This document shows, piece after piece, positions 14,491-23,471 of a DNA stretch of 43,331 nt; positions within the stretch are counted from its first letter, which is position 1; each line of letters opens with the position of its first letter. Position numbers and translations under genes: made by a program. Where the stretch lies: assembly GCF_021462265.1 (NCBI RefSeq), contig NZ_JAJONF010000062.1, positions 1 through 43,331 on the forward strand, written 5' to 3'. The DNA is from Streptomyces shenzhenensis (GTDB lineage: Bacteria; Actinomycetota; Actinomycetes; Streptomycetales; Streptomycetaceae). The notes under the pieces were generated by a model that did no database searches, had not been told where the DNA came from, and worked only from the letters and a program-made list of their open reading frames with translations.

Positions 14491-16188
14491 TCACGGAGTC
14501 GGTGGTGGGCTCTCGCTGCCGGGGTCCGTCGGCGATGCCGACCCCGTCGGACTCCCCGGGTCCGACGCGCTCGGCGTAGGCGACGCCGACGTCGGCGGGT
14601 CGCTGACCGGCGGTGTCGGCTCGGCGGACGCCGACCCGGTCGGCGTCGGCGTCGGTCTCCCCGGAGACGGCGGCTGAGGCCCCCGGCGCGGCGGCGGAGC
14701 CGTCCCGTACCCGCCGATCGACACCACCGCCCCCGCCGGCGCCACCGCCACCCGCGCGCTCCAGTACCCGGCCGGCTCCCGCAGATGATCGACGTACACC
14801 TTGATCGTGAACGACTCTCCCGGCCGCAGCGTTCCCGACGGCCGGGAGAAGTACAGCCAGCTCGCCGAGGCGGTCACCGACCACCGCACCGCCGCGCCCC
14901 CGGACGCCGCCAGCGTGATCAGCGTCGTGTCGCCGTCGTTCGCGGCCGCCACCGCGAGGTGCCCCGAGCCGGCCGCCTTCCGGTCGGCTCCGCCGACGCT
15001 GATCACCTCCACCGACACATCGGCCTTGCCGTCCTTGCCGATCCGCGGTCCGGGCCTGGTGCTGGCGTTGCCGGCGTTCTCGTAGCCCCCGGCCGTGTCG
15101 CCACCGAGCGCGCCGGGGCCGGCGGCCTCCCGCGCGCTCGCGGACGTCCCCTCGTGGCCCTCCCCGGCCGGCGAGCCCCGGTACGCCGCCCACAGGGCCA
15201 GCACCGGCGCCGCGACCACCGTGGCGACGACGGTCGTCGTGACGGCACGCGCGCGTAGCCGGTCACGGCGGGCCGCGTGGTCCTTGGGGTCCATCGGGAA
15301 GCCGCGCCGGTCGAAGCGGGGCGCGGCGGCGCCACGCGCGCGGGGCTGGTGCTCCATGGCACTGCGCAGGGCCGCGCGGGGCGCCTCCAGGACGGGCAGC
15401 TCGGCGGGCGTGGTCATCGCGCCGGGCCACCGGCCGGGAGCCGCGCGTTCGGCGGTACGGCGGCAGCGCGGGCAGTCGTCGACGTGCCGGACCAGTTCCC
15501 GGCGCAGGGCGCTGCTGAGGACGAGCTGGCTGTCGCCGGTGAGGTGGGACACGCTCGGGCAGCCGCCGGTCTCGACGACCGCGAGGGCCGCGCGGGTGCG
15601 TTCCACCTCGCAGGCGGCGGAGGCGAGCAGTTCCCGGGCGCCGGCCAGGTCCATGCCGAGGACGGCGGCGACCTCGTGGGCGGCGAGGTGGTGGCGGACG
15701 GCGAGTTCGAGTGCCTCGCGCTGCTCGGGGGTGGTGCCGGCCGCCTCGGGCCAGGCGAGCAGGGCGAGTTCGCGACGCCGTTGCTCCTGGGTGTCGGCGG
15801 GGACCCCGGGGTCGGCGGTGGGGGCGGGGGGCCGGCCCGCCGCGTGGGTGGCCTGACGTTTCTGCTTGGCCTGGGCGAGGCCGCGCAGACAGGCCCAGCG
15901 GGTCAGCGCGTACAGCCAGGCCCTGTGGTCCCCGGCGGCCTCCGGGACGCGCTGGCCGCGCCGCTCGGCGAGTGCGAGGACGTCCCCGAGCGCGGCGACG
16001 GCCGCGTCGTGGTCGCACAGCACCGAGAGGCAGTAGGTGAACAGGCCGTCCAGGTACGGTTCGTAGCGCGCTGGCGGTTGCTGCGCCAGCGCACGCGCCG
16101 CCGCACGATCACGCGCCGCGCGCGCCTCCCGGTGTGCCCGGTGCGCGCCTGTCGTTCGGGCCGAGGTCTCCGCACTGCTGCTCATCAC
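14491..16188 (-). CDS. Membrane protein: ECF-sigma-like region, anti-sigma-type zinc motif and BACON-like outer domain
   Basis: 565 residues with an unusual order of parts. Residues 42-115 resemble sigma region 2 (YEPYLDGLFTYCLSVLCDH). Residues about 145-220 resemble region 4 (TTPEQREALELAVRHHLAAHEVAAVLGM). H235, C239 and C242 form the HxxxCxxC motif of zinc anti-sigma factors. One membrane segment lies at about 313-335. Residues about 405-495 look like a BACON domain (RWSVTASASWLYFSRPSGTL, then PGESFTIKVYV). The last 65 residues are Pro/Ser/Thr-rich. The start is GTG 16188 (or ATG 16185); TACGGT lies seven nt upstream. Whether the sigma-like part binds RNA polymerase is unknown. Confidence 0.82.
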   Translation of the reverse strand: MMSSSAETSARTTGAHRAHREARAARDRAAARALAQQPPARYEPYLDGLFTYCLSVLCDHDAAVAALGDVLALAERRGQRVPEAAGDHRAWLYALTRWACLRGLAQAKQKRQATHAAGRPPAPTADPGVPADTQEQRRRELALLAWPEAAGTTPEQREALELAVRHHLAAHEVAAVLGMDLAGARELLASAACEVERTRAALAVVETGGCPSVSHLTGDSQLVLSSALRRELVRHVDDCPRCRRTAERAAPGRWPGAMTTPAELPVLEAPRAALRSAMEHQPRARGAAAPRFDRRGFPMDPKDHAARRDRLRARAVTTTVVATVVAAPVLALWAAYRGSPAGEGHEGTSASAREAAGPGALGGDTAGGYENAGNASTRPGPRIGKDGKADVSVEVISVGGADRKAAGSGHLAVAAANDGDTTLITLAASGGAAVRWSVTASASWLYFSRPSGTLRPGESFTIKVYVDHLREPAGYWSARVAVAPAGAVVSIGGYGTAPPPRRGPQPPSPGRPTPTPTGSASAEPTPPVSDPPTSASPTPSASDPGSPTGSASPTDPGSESPPPTP

Positions 16189-16395
16189 CCGTGCGACCGT
16201 AGGCGGCCCTGTATCGCCCCTTCTGGCGGCTTGAGCACTTTTAATCCGTACGGGTGAAACGATCCCTCAATCGGGGACAGGAACGTGTTCTTCCGTGGCT
16301 CGTTCCCGCCTCGGGGTGGCCGGGACCGGTCCACCCACACCTGTCACACGGACCACTGTCGGCCCCCTGTCAGTGGCGGGGGCTACGGTTTCCGC

Positions 16396-17805
16396 ATGGC
16401 TGCCCGTACCAAGACCTCGAAGGACCGTCCGTCCTACCGCTGCACCGAGTGCGGCTGGCAGACGGCCAAGTGGCTCGGCCGGTGCGCCGAGTGCCAGGCG
16501 TGGGGGACGGTCGAGGAGTACGGCGCGCCCGCCGTCCGGACGACGGCCCCCGGCCGGGTCACCACCTCCGCGGTGCCCATCGGCCAGGTCGACGGCCGTC
16601 AGGCCACCGCTCGCACCACCGGCGTGCCCGAGCTGGACCGGGTCCTCGGCGGCGGCCTGGTTCCCGGCGCGGTGGTGCTGCTCGCCGGGGAGCCCGGCGT
16701 CGGCAAGTCCACCCTCCTCCTCGACGTGGCGGCCAAGGCGGCCAGTGACGAGCACCGCACCCTCTATGTCACCGGCGAGGAGTCGGCCAGCCAGGTCCGG
16801 CTGCGCGCCGACCGCATCGGCGCCATCGACGACCACCTCTACCTGGCCGCCGAGACCGATCTGGCCGCCGTCCTCGGTCACCTGGACGCGGTGAAGCCGT
16901 CACTGCTGGTCCTGGACTCCGTACAGACGGTCGCCTCCCCGGAGATCGACGGCGCCCCCGGCGGCATGGCCCAGGTCCGCGAGGTGGCCGGGGCGCTCAT
17001 CCGCGCCTCCAAGGAGCGGGGCATGTCCACCCTGCTCGTGGGCCATGTCACCAAGGACGGCGCGATCGCCGGCCCCCGCCTGCTGGAACACCTGGTGGAC
17101 GTCGTCCTGCAATTCGAGGGCGACCGGCATGCCCGTCTGCGCCTGGTCCGGGGCATCAAGAACCGCTACGGCGCCACCGACGAGGTCGGCTGTTTCGAAC
17201 TGCACGACGAGGGCATCACGGGCCTCGCCGACCCCAGCGGACTTTTCCTGACCCGCCGTGCCGAACCGGTCCCCGGCACCTGCCTGACCGTCACCCTGGA
17301 GGGCCGCCGCCCCCTGGTCGCCGAGGTGCAGGCGCTGACGGTCGACTCCCAGATCCCCTCACCGCGCCGGACCACCTCCGGCCTGGAGACCTCCCGGGTC
17401 TCGATGATGCTGGCCGTCCTGGAGCAGCGCGGCCGGATCAGCGCGCTCGGCAAGCGGGACATCTACTCCGCGACCGTCGGCGGGGTGAAGCTCTCCGAGC
17501 CCGCGGCCGACCTGGCCATCGCCCTCGCCCTGGCCTCCGCCGCCAGCGACACCCCGCTCCCGAAGAACCTGGTCGCCATCGGCGAGGTCGGCCTCGCAGG
17601 CGAGGTCAGACGGGTCACCGGGGTCCAGCGCAGGCTCTCGGAGGCGCACCGGCTCGGTTTCACGCATGCGCTCGTGCCGGGCGATCCCGGCAAGATCCCG
17701 GCGGGCATGAAGGTCCTGGAAGTCGCCGACATGGGGGATGCGCTGCGGGTGCTGCCGCGCTCCCGTCGCCGAGAGGCCCCACGGGAGGCGGAGGAGCGCC
17801 GGTAG
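16396..17805 (+). CDS. radA: DNA repair protein RadA (Sms)
   Basis: A RecA-like helicase of 469 residues that acts in homologous recombination and branch migration. The N-terminal zinc finger uses C16, C19, C30 and C33. Walker A is GEPGVGKST from residue 98, and the RadA signature KNRYG starts at 255. The C-terminal Lon-protease-like domain has lost the catalytic Ser, as is normal for RadA (AIALALASAASDTPLPKNLVAIGEVGLAGEV). ATG 16396 follows TACGGT by six nt without a Shine-Dalgarno, so it is probably leaderless. disA follows after 80 nt on the same strand, a common actinobacterial and bacillar pairing. Confidence 0.96.
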   Translation: MAARTKTSKDRPSYRCTECGWQTAKWLGRCAECQAWGTVEEYGAPAVRTTAPGRVTTSAVPIGQVDGRQATARTTGVPELDRVLGGGLVPGAVVLLAGEPGVGKSTLLLDVAAKAASDEHRTLYVTGEESASQVRLRADRIGAIDDHLYLAAETDLAAVLGHLDAVKPSLLVLDSVQTVASPEIDGAPGGMAQVREVAGALIRASKERGMSTLLVGHVTKDGAIAGPRLLEHLVDVVLQFEGDRHARLRLVRGIKNRYGATDEVGCFELHDEGITGLADPSGLFLTRRAEPVPGTCLTVTLEGRRPLVAEVQALTVDSQIPSPRRTTSGLETSRVSMMLAVLEQRGRISALGKRDIYSATVGGVKLSEPAADLAIALALASAASDTPLPKNLVAIGEVGLAGEVRRVTGVQRRLSEAHRLGFTHALVPGDPGKIPAGMKVLEVADMGDALRVLPRSRRREAPREAEERR

Positions 17806-17885
17806 ACTTTGCCCTGGTCTCGCCCGTCCGTACGAACCGAGTGCGGGGACGGCAGCGCCTCAGAACCTGCGACCGGAGGAGTGCA

Positions 17886-19010
17886 GTGGCAGCCAACGAC
17901 CGGGCAGGAGCTCCCGGGAAGTCCGGTGGGAGTGCCGGTTCCGATGGCCTGATGCGCGCCTCGCTGAGCGCCGTGGCTCCGGGCACGTCCATGCGGGACG
18001 GCCTGGAGCGGGTCCTCCGCGGCAACACGGGCGGGCTCATCGTCCTCGGCTTCGACAAGACGGTCGAGGCGATGTGCACGGGCGGTTTCGTGCTGGATGT
18101 CGAGTTCACGGCGACCCGGCTGCGGGAGCTGTGCAAACTCGACGGCGGCATCGTGATCTCCTCCGACCTGTCGAAGATCCTTCGGGCGGGCGTGCAGTTC
18201 GTGCCCGACGCGACGATCCCCACGGAGGAGACGGGCACCCGCCACCGCACGGCGGACCGCGTCTCCAAGCAGGTCGGCTTCCCGGTGGTCTCGGTCTCCC
18301 AGTCGATGCGGCTGGTCGCGCTGTACGTCGCCGGTCAGCGCCGCGTCCTGGAGGACTCGGCGGCGATCCTCTCCCGCGCGAACCAGGCGCTGGCGACGCT
18401 GGAGCGGTACAAGCTCCGCCTGGACGAGGTCGCGGGAACGCTGTCGGCACTGGAGATCGAGGACCTGGTGACGGTCCGCGACGTGTCCGCCGTCGCGCAG
18501 CGCCTTGAGATGGTCCGCCGGATCGCCACGGAGATCGCCGAGTACGTGGTCGAACTGGGCACCGACGGGCGGCTTCTCGCGCTCCAGCTGGACGAGCTGA
18601 TCGCCGGGGTCGAGCCGGAGCGCGAGCTGGTGGTCCGGGACTATGTGCCCGAGCCGACGGCGAAGCGCTCCCGTACGGTCGATGAGGCACTGTACGAGCT
18701 GGATGCCCTCAGCCATGCGGAGCTGCTGGAACTGCCGACGGTGGCAAAGGCGTTGGGGTACACGGGTTCGCCGGAGGCGCTGGACTCCGCGGTGTCGCCG
18801 CGCGGCTTCCGGCTGCTGGCGAAGGTGCCGAGGCTGCCGGGGGCGATCATCGACCGGCTGGTGGAGCACTTCGGCGGCCTGCAGAAGCTGCTCGCCGCGA
18901 GCGTCGACGACCTCCAGACCGTGGACGGCGTCGGCGAGGCCCGCGCCCGAAGCGTGCGCGAGGGGCTGTCCCGGCTGGCGGAGTCTTCGATTCTTGAACG
19001 GTATGTCTGA
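17886..19010 (+). CDS. disA: DNA integrity scanning diadenylate cyclase DisA
   Basis: 374 residues. It makes the second messenger c-di-AMP from two ATP and scans DNA for branched structures. The DAC domain covers about residues 20-160, with DGG at 86-88 (the DGA position) and GTRHRTADR from 117. A helical linker follows, then a C-terminal HhH DNA-binding domain (LLAASVDDLQTVDGVGEARARSVREGL). The start is GTG 17886, with GGAGGA five nt upstream. A 15-codon upstream extension has no such signal. A hairpin at 19029-19052 closes the transcript. Confidence 0.96.
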   Translation: MAANDRAGAPGKSGGSAGSDGLMRASLSAVAPGTSMRDGLERVLRGNTGGLIVLGFDKTVEAMCTGGFVLDVEFTATRLRELCKLDGGIVISSDLSKILRAGVQFVPDATIPTEETGTRHRTADRVSKQVGFPVVSVSQSMRLVALYVAGQRRVLEDSAAILSRANQALATLERYKLRLDEVAGTLSALEIEDLVTVRDVSAVAQRLEMVRRIATEIAEYVVELGTDGRLLALQLDELIAGVEPERELVVRDYVPEPTAKRSRTVDEALYELDALSHAELLELPTVAKALGYTGSPEALDSAVSPRGFRLLAKVPRLPGAIIDRLVEHFGGLQKLLAASVDDLQTVDGVGEARARSVREGLSRLAESSILERYV

Positions 19011-19028
19011 TTTCGCCTGGTAGCTCGG

Positions 19029-19052
19029 GTGGTCGCGTTGTATGGCGACCAC
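19029..19052 (+). terminator. Probable disA terminator hairpin
   Basis: GTGGTCGC (19029-19036) and GCGACCAC (19045-19052) form a perfect 8-bp stem with an 8-nt loop, 18 nt after the disA stop. Confidence 0.65.
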
Positions 19053-19067
19053 AGGCGAGTGGGGGCT

Positions 19068-19290
19068 GATCGCGCAGTTCCCCGCGCCCCTGACGGGGCG
19101 CTTCCCAGCCCTGTCTCACAAGCCGCGGAGTCGTGCCTCCCCCAGTGCCTTAAGGGCCTGGGAGGTGCCCCCAGGGCGATGGGGGTCCCCCCGCTCGAGC
19201 GAAGCCGAGAGTGGGGGAGGGTGGGCGCTGGGGGTCCCCCCGGCCGAAGGCTGGGGGAGGCACCCCGCCAACGCGGGCGAGTGAAACCCC
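19068..19290. repeat. Cluster of dispersed Streptomyces intergenic repeats with hairpins
   Basis: This non-coding gap holds at least three repeat elements. The first is the GCGCAGTTCCCCGCGCCCC element (19072-19101) with a 7-bp hairpin at 19084-19101, an inverted copy of the one at 14146-14180. The second has the core GCTCGAGCGAAGCCGAGAG flanked by C and G runs (19181-19220). The third is GGTCCCCCCGGCCGAAGGC with flanking G runs (19231-19260). All can fold into stems. They lie between two converging genes and may end transcription from either side. Confidence 0.7.
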
Positions 19291-19300
19291 CCGCGGCCCG

Positions 19301-20149
19301 CTAATCCGCCGCCAGCACGAAAGACGCCTGGGCCTTGGCGTACCCCGGGGCCTCGGCCTCCAGCAGGTACGTGCCCGCCCCGGCCGAGCCCGCCGCAGGC
19401 GTCGCGCACTGGGGAGCGCTCGGCTTCCGGTCCCACCGCAGGGTGTACGTGATGCTGCTGCCGGCCGGCACCCGGTACCACCGGCTCGCCGCCGCCTTCG
19501 GGCAGTCCGCCGACGACCAGTAGCTGTTGTCCGAACTGGCCTGCGTGATGGTCAGCACGGCGTTCTTCGGTCCGAGGTCGATCTTGCAGTCGCTGGACGA
19601 CGTGTTCTTCGCGGTGAGCTGGAAGGTCGGCGTCTGCTCCGGTGAGTACGAGTTGTGCAGGCTCTTCAGGCTCAACGCCACCGACCCGGCAGTGCAGTTG
19701 GGCAGCGAGGAGGACCCGGGCAGCGAGGCGGCCGTACCGCCGGAACCCGACGTGACGTCGTCACCGCCCGAGCCGGCCGACGAACCCGACGAGCCCGAGG
19801 AGCCCGCCGAACCGGCCGAGCCCGGCGACGAGTCACCGCCCGTACCGCCCGAACTCCCGCCGTCGGAACCGGAGGTCGAACCGCTCCCCGAGCCACCGCC
19901 GCTCGACTCGTCCCGGCCGCCCGGTGCCTGGCTGATCGCCGGCCCGCTGCCGGACGGCCCCGGCGTGATCGTGGACGCGGGATTCTTGCCGTCCGACCCG
20001 CCCGCGTTCTTCTTGCCGCCCCCGCCGTTCGACGTCACGATCCAGGCGATCAGCAGCGCCAGGACGGCGAGCGCCGACAGCATGAAGACCCTCCGTCGCC
20101 AGTAGATGGAGGAGGGAAGCGGCCCGACCGGATTGCGCAGAGATCCCAC
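19301..20149 (-). CDS. Membrane-anchored protein with Gly/Ser-rich stalk, unknown function
   Basis: 282 residues. The N-terminus, starting at GTG 20149, reads GSLRNPVGPLPSSIYWRRR, a conserved start in Streptomyces homologues. One membrane segment follows (about 23-41), then about 100 residues of Gly/Ser/Asp repeats and a C-terminal domain (about 150-282) with four Cys (LPNCTAG, SDCKIDLG, SADCPKA, APQCAT) and an immunoglobulin-like strand pattern. TACAGT lies seven nt before the start and there is no Shine-Dalgarno, so it is probably leaderless. It is divergent from mutY and convergent with disA. Likely outside the membrane. Confidence 0.8.
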   Translation of the reverse strand: MGSLRNPVGPLPSSIYWRRRVFMLSALAVLALLIAWIVTSNGGGGKKNAGGSDGKNPASTITPGPSGSGPAISQAPGGRDESSGGGSGSGSTSGSDGGSSGGTGGDSSPGSAGSAGSSGSSGSSAGSGGDDVTSGSGGTAASLPGSSSLPNCTAGSVALSLKSLHNSYSPEQTPTFQLTAKNTSSSDCKIDLGPKNAVLTITQASSDNSYWSSADCPKAAASRWYRVPAGSSITYTLRWDRKPSAPQCATPAAGSAGAGTYLLEAEAPGYAKAQASFVLAAD

Positions 20150-20376
20150 GGCGCAAACTGTACGAGAGATCCGTGCAGTTCCTCGCCCCACCCGCCGCCC
20201 AAACCTCAACTTTTCCGGATCATCATTCCGGCAACTCCCTTCAGCCCGGCTCGTCTTCATGACGAGGTCCGTGGCGAGCTCCATGGCGAGCCTCCTGGCG
20301 AGGAGCGTCAACCCCGGCCCCGCCACGAACCACGTCCACCCCAGCCGTCGCCGGACGTGGCAGGATCGGAAGGGCC

Positions 20377-21252
20377 ATGACTGAGAAGCTCCACACCCCC
20401 GTGATCGCCTGGTTCGACGCCCATGCCCGTGACCTCCCCTGGCGCCGCCCGGAGGCGGGCCCGTGGGGGGTGATGGTGAGCGAGTTCATGCTGCAGCAGA
20501 CCCCGGTGAGCCGGGTGCAGCCCGTCTACGAGCAGTGGCTGGCCCGCTGGCCGCGCCCCGCCGACCTCGCCGCCGAGGCGCCCGGCGAGGCGGTGCGCGC
20601 CTGGGGCCGGCTCGGCTACCCGCGCCGCGCCCTGCGGCTGCACGGCGCCGCCGTCGCCATAACGGAACGGCACGGCGGGGACGTACCGACGGATCACGCG
20701 CAGCTGCTCGCGCTGCCGGGCATCGGGGAGTACACCGCGGCGGCGGTCGCCTCGTTCGCGTACGGGCAGCGGCACGCCGTGCTCGACACCAATGTGCGGC
20801 GGGTGTTCGCGCGGGCGGTCAGCGGTGTGCAGTACCCGCCGAACGCCACCACCGCCGCCGAACGCAAGCTCGCCCGCGAACTGCTGCCGACGGACGAGAA
20901 GACCGCCGCCCGCTGGGCCGCGGCCTCGATGGAGCTGGGCGCGCTGGTGTGCACGGCGAAGAACGAGACGTGCCAGCGGTGCCCGATCGCCGGGGAGTGC
21001 GCCTGGCGGTTGGCGGGCAAGCCGGAGCACGTCGGTCCGCCCCGGCGCGGGCAGACGTACGCCGGTACCGACCGTCAGGTGCGCGGCAAGCTGCTCGCCG
21101 TTCTGCGCGAGGCGCACGCGCCCGTGCCGCAGACGGCGCTCGACCGGGTCTGGCACGAGCCGGTGCAGCGGGCGCGGGCGCTGGACGGGCTGGTCTCGGA
21201 CGGGCTGGTGGAGCCGCTCGCGGGCGGCCTGTACCGGCTCCCCGTGGGCTGA
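20377..21252 (+). CDS. mutY: A/G-specific adenine glycosylase
   Basis: Removes adenine mispaired with 8-oxoguanine. The 291-residue protein has the catalytic Glu at 36 (VSEFMLQQT), the helix-hairpin-helix LLALPGIGEYTAAAVASFA, the catalytic Asp at 137 (VLDTNVRR), and a [4Fe-4S] cluster with C192, C199, C202 and C208 (spacing 6-2-5). It is about 60 residues shorter than E. coli MutY; the C-terminal NUDIX-like 8-oxoG domain is reduced to a short winged-helix-like end, as in many actinobacteria. ATG 20377 follows GGAAGG. Confidence 0.94.
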   Translation: MTEKLHTPVIAWFDAHARDLPWRRPEAGPWGVMVSEFMLQQTPVSRVQPVYEQWLARWPRPADLAAEAPGEAVRAWGRLGYPRRALRLHGAAVAITERHGGDVPTDHAQLLALPGIGEYTAAAVASFAYGQRHAVLDTNVRRVFARAVSGVQYPPNATTAAERKLARELLPTDEKTAARWAAASMELGALVCTAKNETCQRCPIAGECAWRLAGKPEHVGPPRRGQTYAGTDRQVRGKLLAVLREAHAPVPQTALDRVWHEPVQRARALDGLVSDGLVEPLAGGLYRLPVG

Positions 21253-21528
21253 CGCCACCGCGAACGCACAGCCGCGTCACAGCGCAACGGGCTGTGTCAC
21301 GACCTCGATCGCACGACAAAGCACCGCACAACCGGGCATAGAACTGCGCCTACTTACCCCGAACCTACTTCCGTTACACAACCGACGGACAGCCGATTGC
21401 TACCCGCAGGCTGCTGCGCACAGCTCCGTGACAACGGGTCCGTAGCTTCGTTTCCGTGCCCGCCAGGACCGCGGGACGGGAACTCAGGCACAGGGCCGGG
21501 GAAAACGGGGATCGGGAGGCGGTTGATC

Positions 21529-22068
21529 ATGGCGCACGGCGAGGTGCTCGAATTCGAGGAGTACGTCCGCACTCGGCAGGACGCGCTGCTGCGCAGCGCC
21601 CGCCGGCTGGTCCCGGACCCGACCGACGCCCAGGACCTGCTGCAGACCGCGCTGGTACGGACGTACGGCCGCTGGGACGGCATCGCCGACAAGAAGCTCG
21701 CGGACGCCTATCTGCGCCGGGTCATGATCAACACGCGGACCGAGTGGTGGCGGGCCCGGAAGCTGGAGGAGGTCCCGACCGAGCAGCTGCCCGACGCCCG
21801 CGTGGAGGACTCCACCGAGCAGCACGCGGACCGCGCTCTCCTTATGGACATCATGAAGGTTCTGGCTCCGAAGCAGCGCAGTGTCGTGGTGCTGCGACAC
21901 TGGGAGCAGATGTCCACGGAGGAGACGGCCGCCGCCCTCGGCATGTCGGCCGGAACGGTCAAGAGCACGCTGCACCGGGCGCTCGCCCGGCTCCGCGAGG
22001 AGCTGGAGTCACGCGACCTCGACGCACGCGCGCTGGAGCGTGAGGAGCGGGAGCGTTGCGCGGCCTGA
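21529..22068 (+). CDS. sigE: ECF sigma factor SigE (cell-envelope stress)
   Basis: 179 residues, nearly identical to S. coelicolor SigE. Region 2 (GEVLEFEEYVRTRQDALLRSARRLVPD to RVMINTRTEWWR) and region 4 (LAPKQRSVVVLRHWEQMSTEETAAALGMSAGTVKSTLHRAL) are both complete, each quoted here only at its ends or as a motif. ATG 21529 follows GGGAGG with nine nt spacing. In S. coelicolor sigE is activated by CseB/CseC upon cell-wall damage and controls envelope genes. The same four-gene operon is present here. A possible -10 (TAGCTT) lies at 21443-21448, without a good -35, as expected for an activator-dependent promoter. Confidence 0.97.
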   Translation: MAHGEVLEFEEYVRTRQDALLRSARRLVPDPTDAQDLLQTALVRTYGRWDGIADKKLADAYLRRVMINTRTEWWRARKLEEVPTEQLPDARVEDSTEQHADRALLMDIMKVLAPKQRSVVVLRHWEQMSTEETAAALGMSAGTVKSTLHRALARLREELESRDLDARALEREERERCAA

Positions 22069-22724
22069 CCGGCACGGAGCCCAGCAGGGGCTCGGCGAGT
22101 GCACAGGCGGTGATCACGGCGACGGCCGTGCTCGCCGCCCTCGCCCTTTTCGCCGCGGCCTGCGGCACCGGTGGCACCGGAGCCCGGGACGAGGGCCCGG
22201 CACACGCCGGCTCGGCCGCGAAAATCCCGGCCGCCAGGGCCCCCTCGCCCAACCCGTCCCAGACGTACGACAAGGTCGACGCGGTCGCTCTGGTGAAGGC
22301 CGACCCGGTGGTCTCGGCCACGGTGAAACGGGATCTGAAGCCGTGCGCGGGCGACGAGTACCCGGTCGACGTGACGTACGGCGACCTCACCGGGGGTCCC
22401 GCCGAGGACGTCGTCGTCAACGTACTGACCTGCGGGGACGCGGTCGGGGTCGGGGCGTACGTGTACCGCCGGGAGAGCGGGGCGTACAAGAATGTCTTCA
22501 AGGCCGAGGAGTCCCCGGTCTACGCGGAGATAGACCGGGGCGACCTGAGCGTGACCAAGCAGGTGTACGAGAAGGGCGACCCGGTGTCGAGCCCCTCGGG
22601 CGAGAACGTGATCACCTACGGCTGGACCGCGGGACACTTCGTGCAGGAGGACTTCCACCACACCGACTACGGCAACGCGGCCGGCAGCGGCGACGCCACG
22701 CCGGAGCCCTCCACCGCCAACTGA
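22056..22724 (+). CDS. cseA: Lipoprotein CseA, negative modulator of sigE
   Basis: 222 residues counted from TTG 22056, which lies inside sigE (13-nt overlap). The N-terminal part has a hydrophobic stretch VITATAVLAALALF and a lipobox-like AAAC with the lipidated Cys at 36, so the mature protein is anchored outside. The rest has no known domain. In S. coelicolor loss of CseA raises sigE expression. The start is uncertain: GTG codons closer to the signal sequence are possible, and the TTG has only a weak GGAG upstream. Confidence 0.88.
   Translation: MRGLTGTEPSRGSASAQAVITATAVLAALALFAAACGTGGTGARDEGPAHAGSAAKIPAARAPSPNPSQTYDKVDAVALVKADPVVSATVKRDLKPCAGDEYPVDVTYGDLTGGPAEDVVVNVLTCGDAVGVGAYVYRRESGAYKNVFKAEESPVYAEIDRGDLSVTKQVYEKGDPVSSPSGENVITYGWTAGHFVQEDFHHTDYGNAAGSGDATPEPSTAN
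22077..22093 (+). terminator. Candidate partial terminator between sigE and cseA
   Basis: GAGCCC (22077-22082) and GGGCTC (22088-22093) form a 6-bp stem with a 5-nt loop, nine nt after the sigE stop and inside the start of cseA. In S. coelicolor most sigE transcripts are reported to end just after sigE. This is the only simple stem at that point, but it is weak. Confidence 0.35.
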
Positions 22725-22755
22725 ACCCACCCCACCGACCACCGAGAGAGCCGGG

Positions 22756-23460
22756 ATGGCAGACCAGACCCACGTCCTGTTCGTCGAGGACGACGACGTC
22801 ATCCGCGAGGCCACCCAGCTCACCCTGGAGCGGGACGGCTTCGCGGTGACCGCCATGCCCGACGGCCTGTCGGGGCTGGAGGCCTTCCGCGCCGACCGGC
22901 CCGACATCGCCCTGCTGGACGTGATGGTCCCGGGCATGGACGGGGTGAGCCTGTGCCGGCGCATCCGTGACGAGTCGACCGTCCCGGTGATCATGCTGTC
23001 GGCACGGGCCGACTCGATCGACGTGGTGCTGGGCCTGGAGGCGGGCGCCGACGACTACGTCACCAAGCCGTTCGACGGCGCCGTACTGGTCGCCCGGATC
23101 CGGGCGGTGCTGCGCCGCTTCGGGCACGCGAGCGGCGGCGACAAGCCGCACGGGGACACGGCGGAGGTGACCGGCTCCATGCTCACCTTCGGCGAACTGG
23201 AGATCGACACCGAGGGCATGGAGGTGCGCCGGTCCGGGCAGCCGGTCGCGCTCACCCCGACCGAGATGCGGCTGCTGCTCGAGTTCTCCTCGGCACCGGG
23301 GACCGTGCTCTCCCGCGACAAGCTGCTCGAACGCGTCTGGGACTACGGCTGGGGTGGCGACACCCGCGTCGTCGACGTCCATGTGCAGCGGCTGCGCACC
23401 AAGATCGGCCAGGACCGGATCGAGACGGTCCGTGGTTTCGGCTACAAGTTGAAGGCCTGA
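22756..23460 (+). CDS. cseB: Response regulator CseB
   Basis: 234 residues of the OmpR family. The receiver domain has the acidic pocket at residues 11-13, the phospho-acceptor D55 (ALLDVMVPGMD) and the switch Lys in VTKPFDG. The C-terminal winged helix includes LTPTEMRLLLEFSS and DTRVVDVHVQRLRTKIG. Its known role is activating the sigE promoter after phosphorylation by CseC. It starts 31 nt after cseA, with cseC 11 nt downstream. Confidence 0.96.
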   Translation: MADQTHVLFVEDDDVIREATQLTLERDGFAVTAMPDGLSGLEAFRADRPDIALLDVMVPGMDGVSLCRRIRDESTVPVIMLSARADSIDVVLGLEAGADDYVTKPFDGAVLVARIRAVLRRFGHASGGDKPHGDTAEVTGSMLTFGELEIDTEGMEVRRSGQPVALTPTEMRLLLEFSSAPGTVLSRDKLLERVWDYGWGGDTRVVDVHVQRLRTKIGQDRIETVRGFGYKLKA

Positions 23461-23471
23461 GCGAGGCGGTC

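Noticed and set aside
21420..21448. sigE promoter with TAGCTT as -10
   Set aside because: No convincing -35 and no CseB repeat I can define, so it is mentioned under sigE but not listed as a feature.
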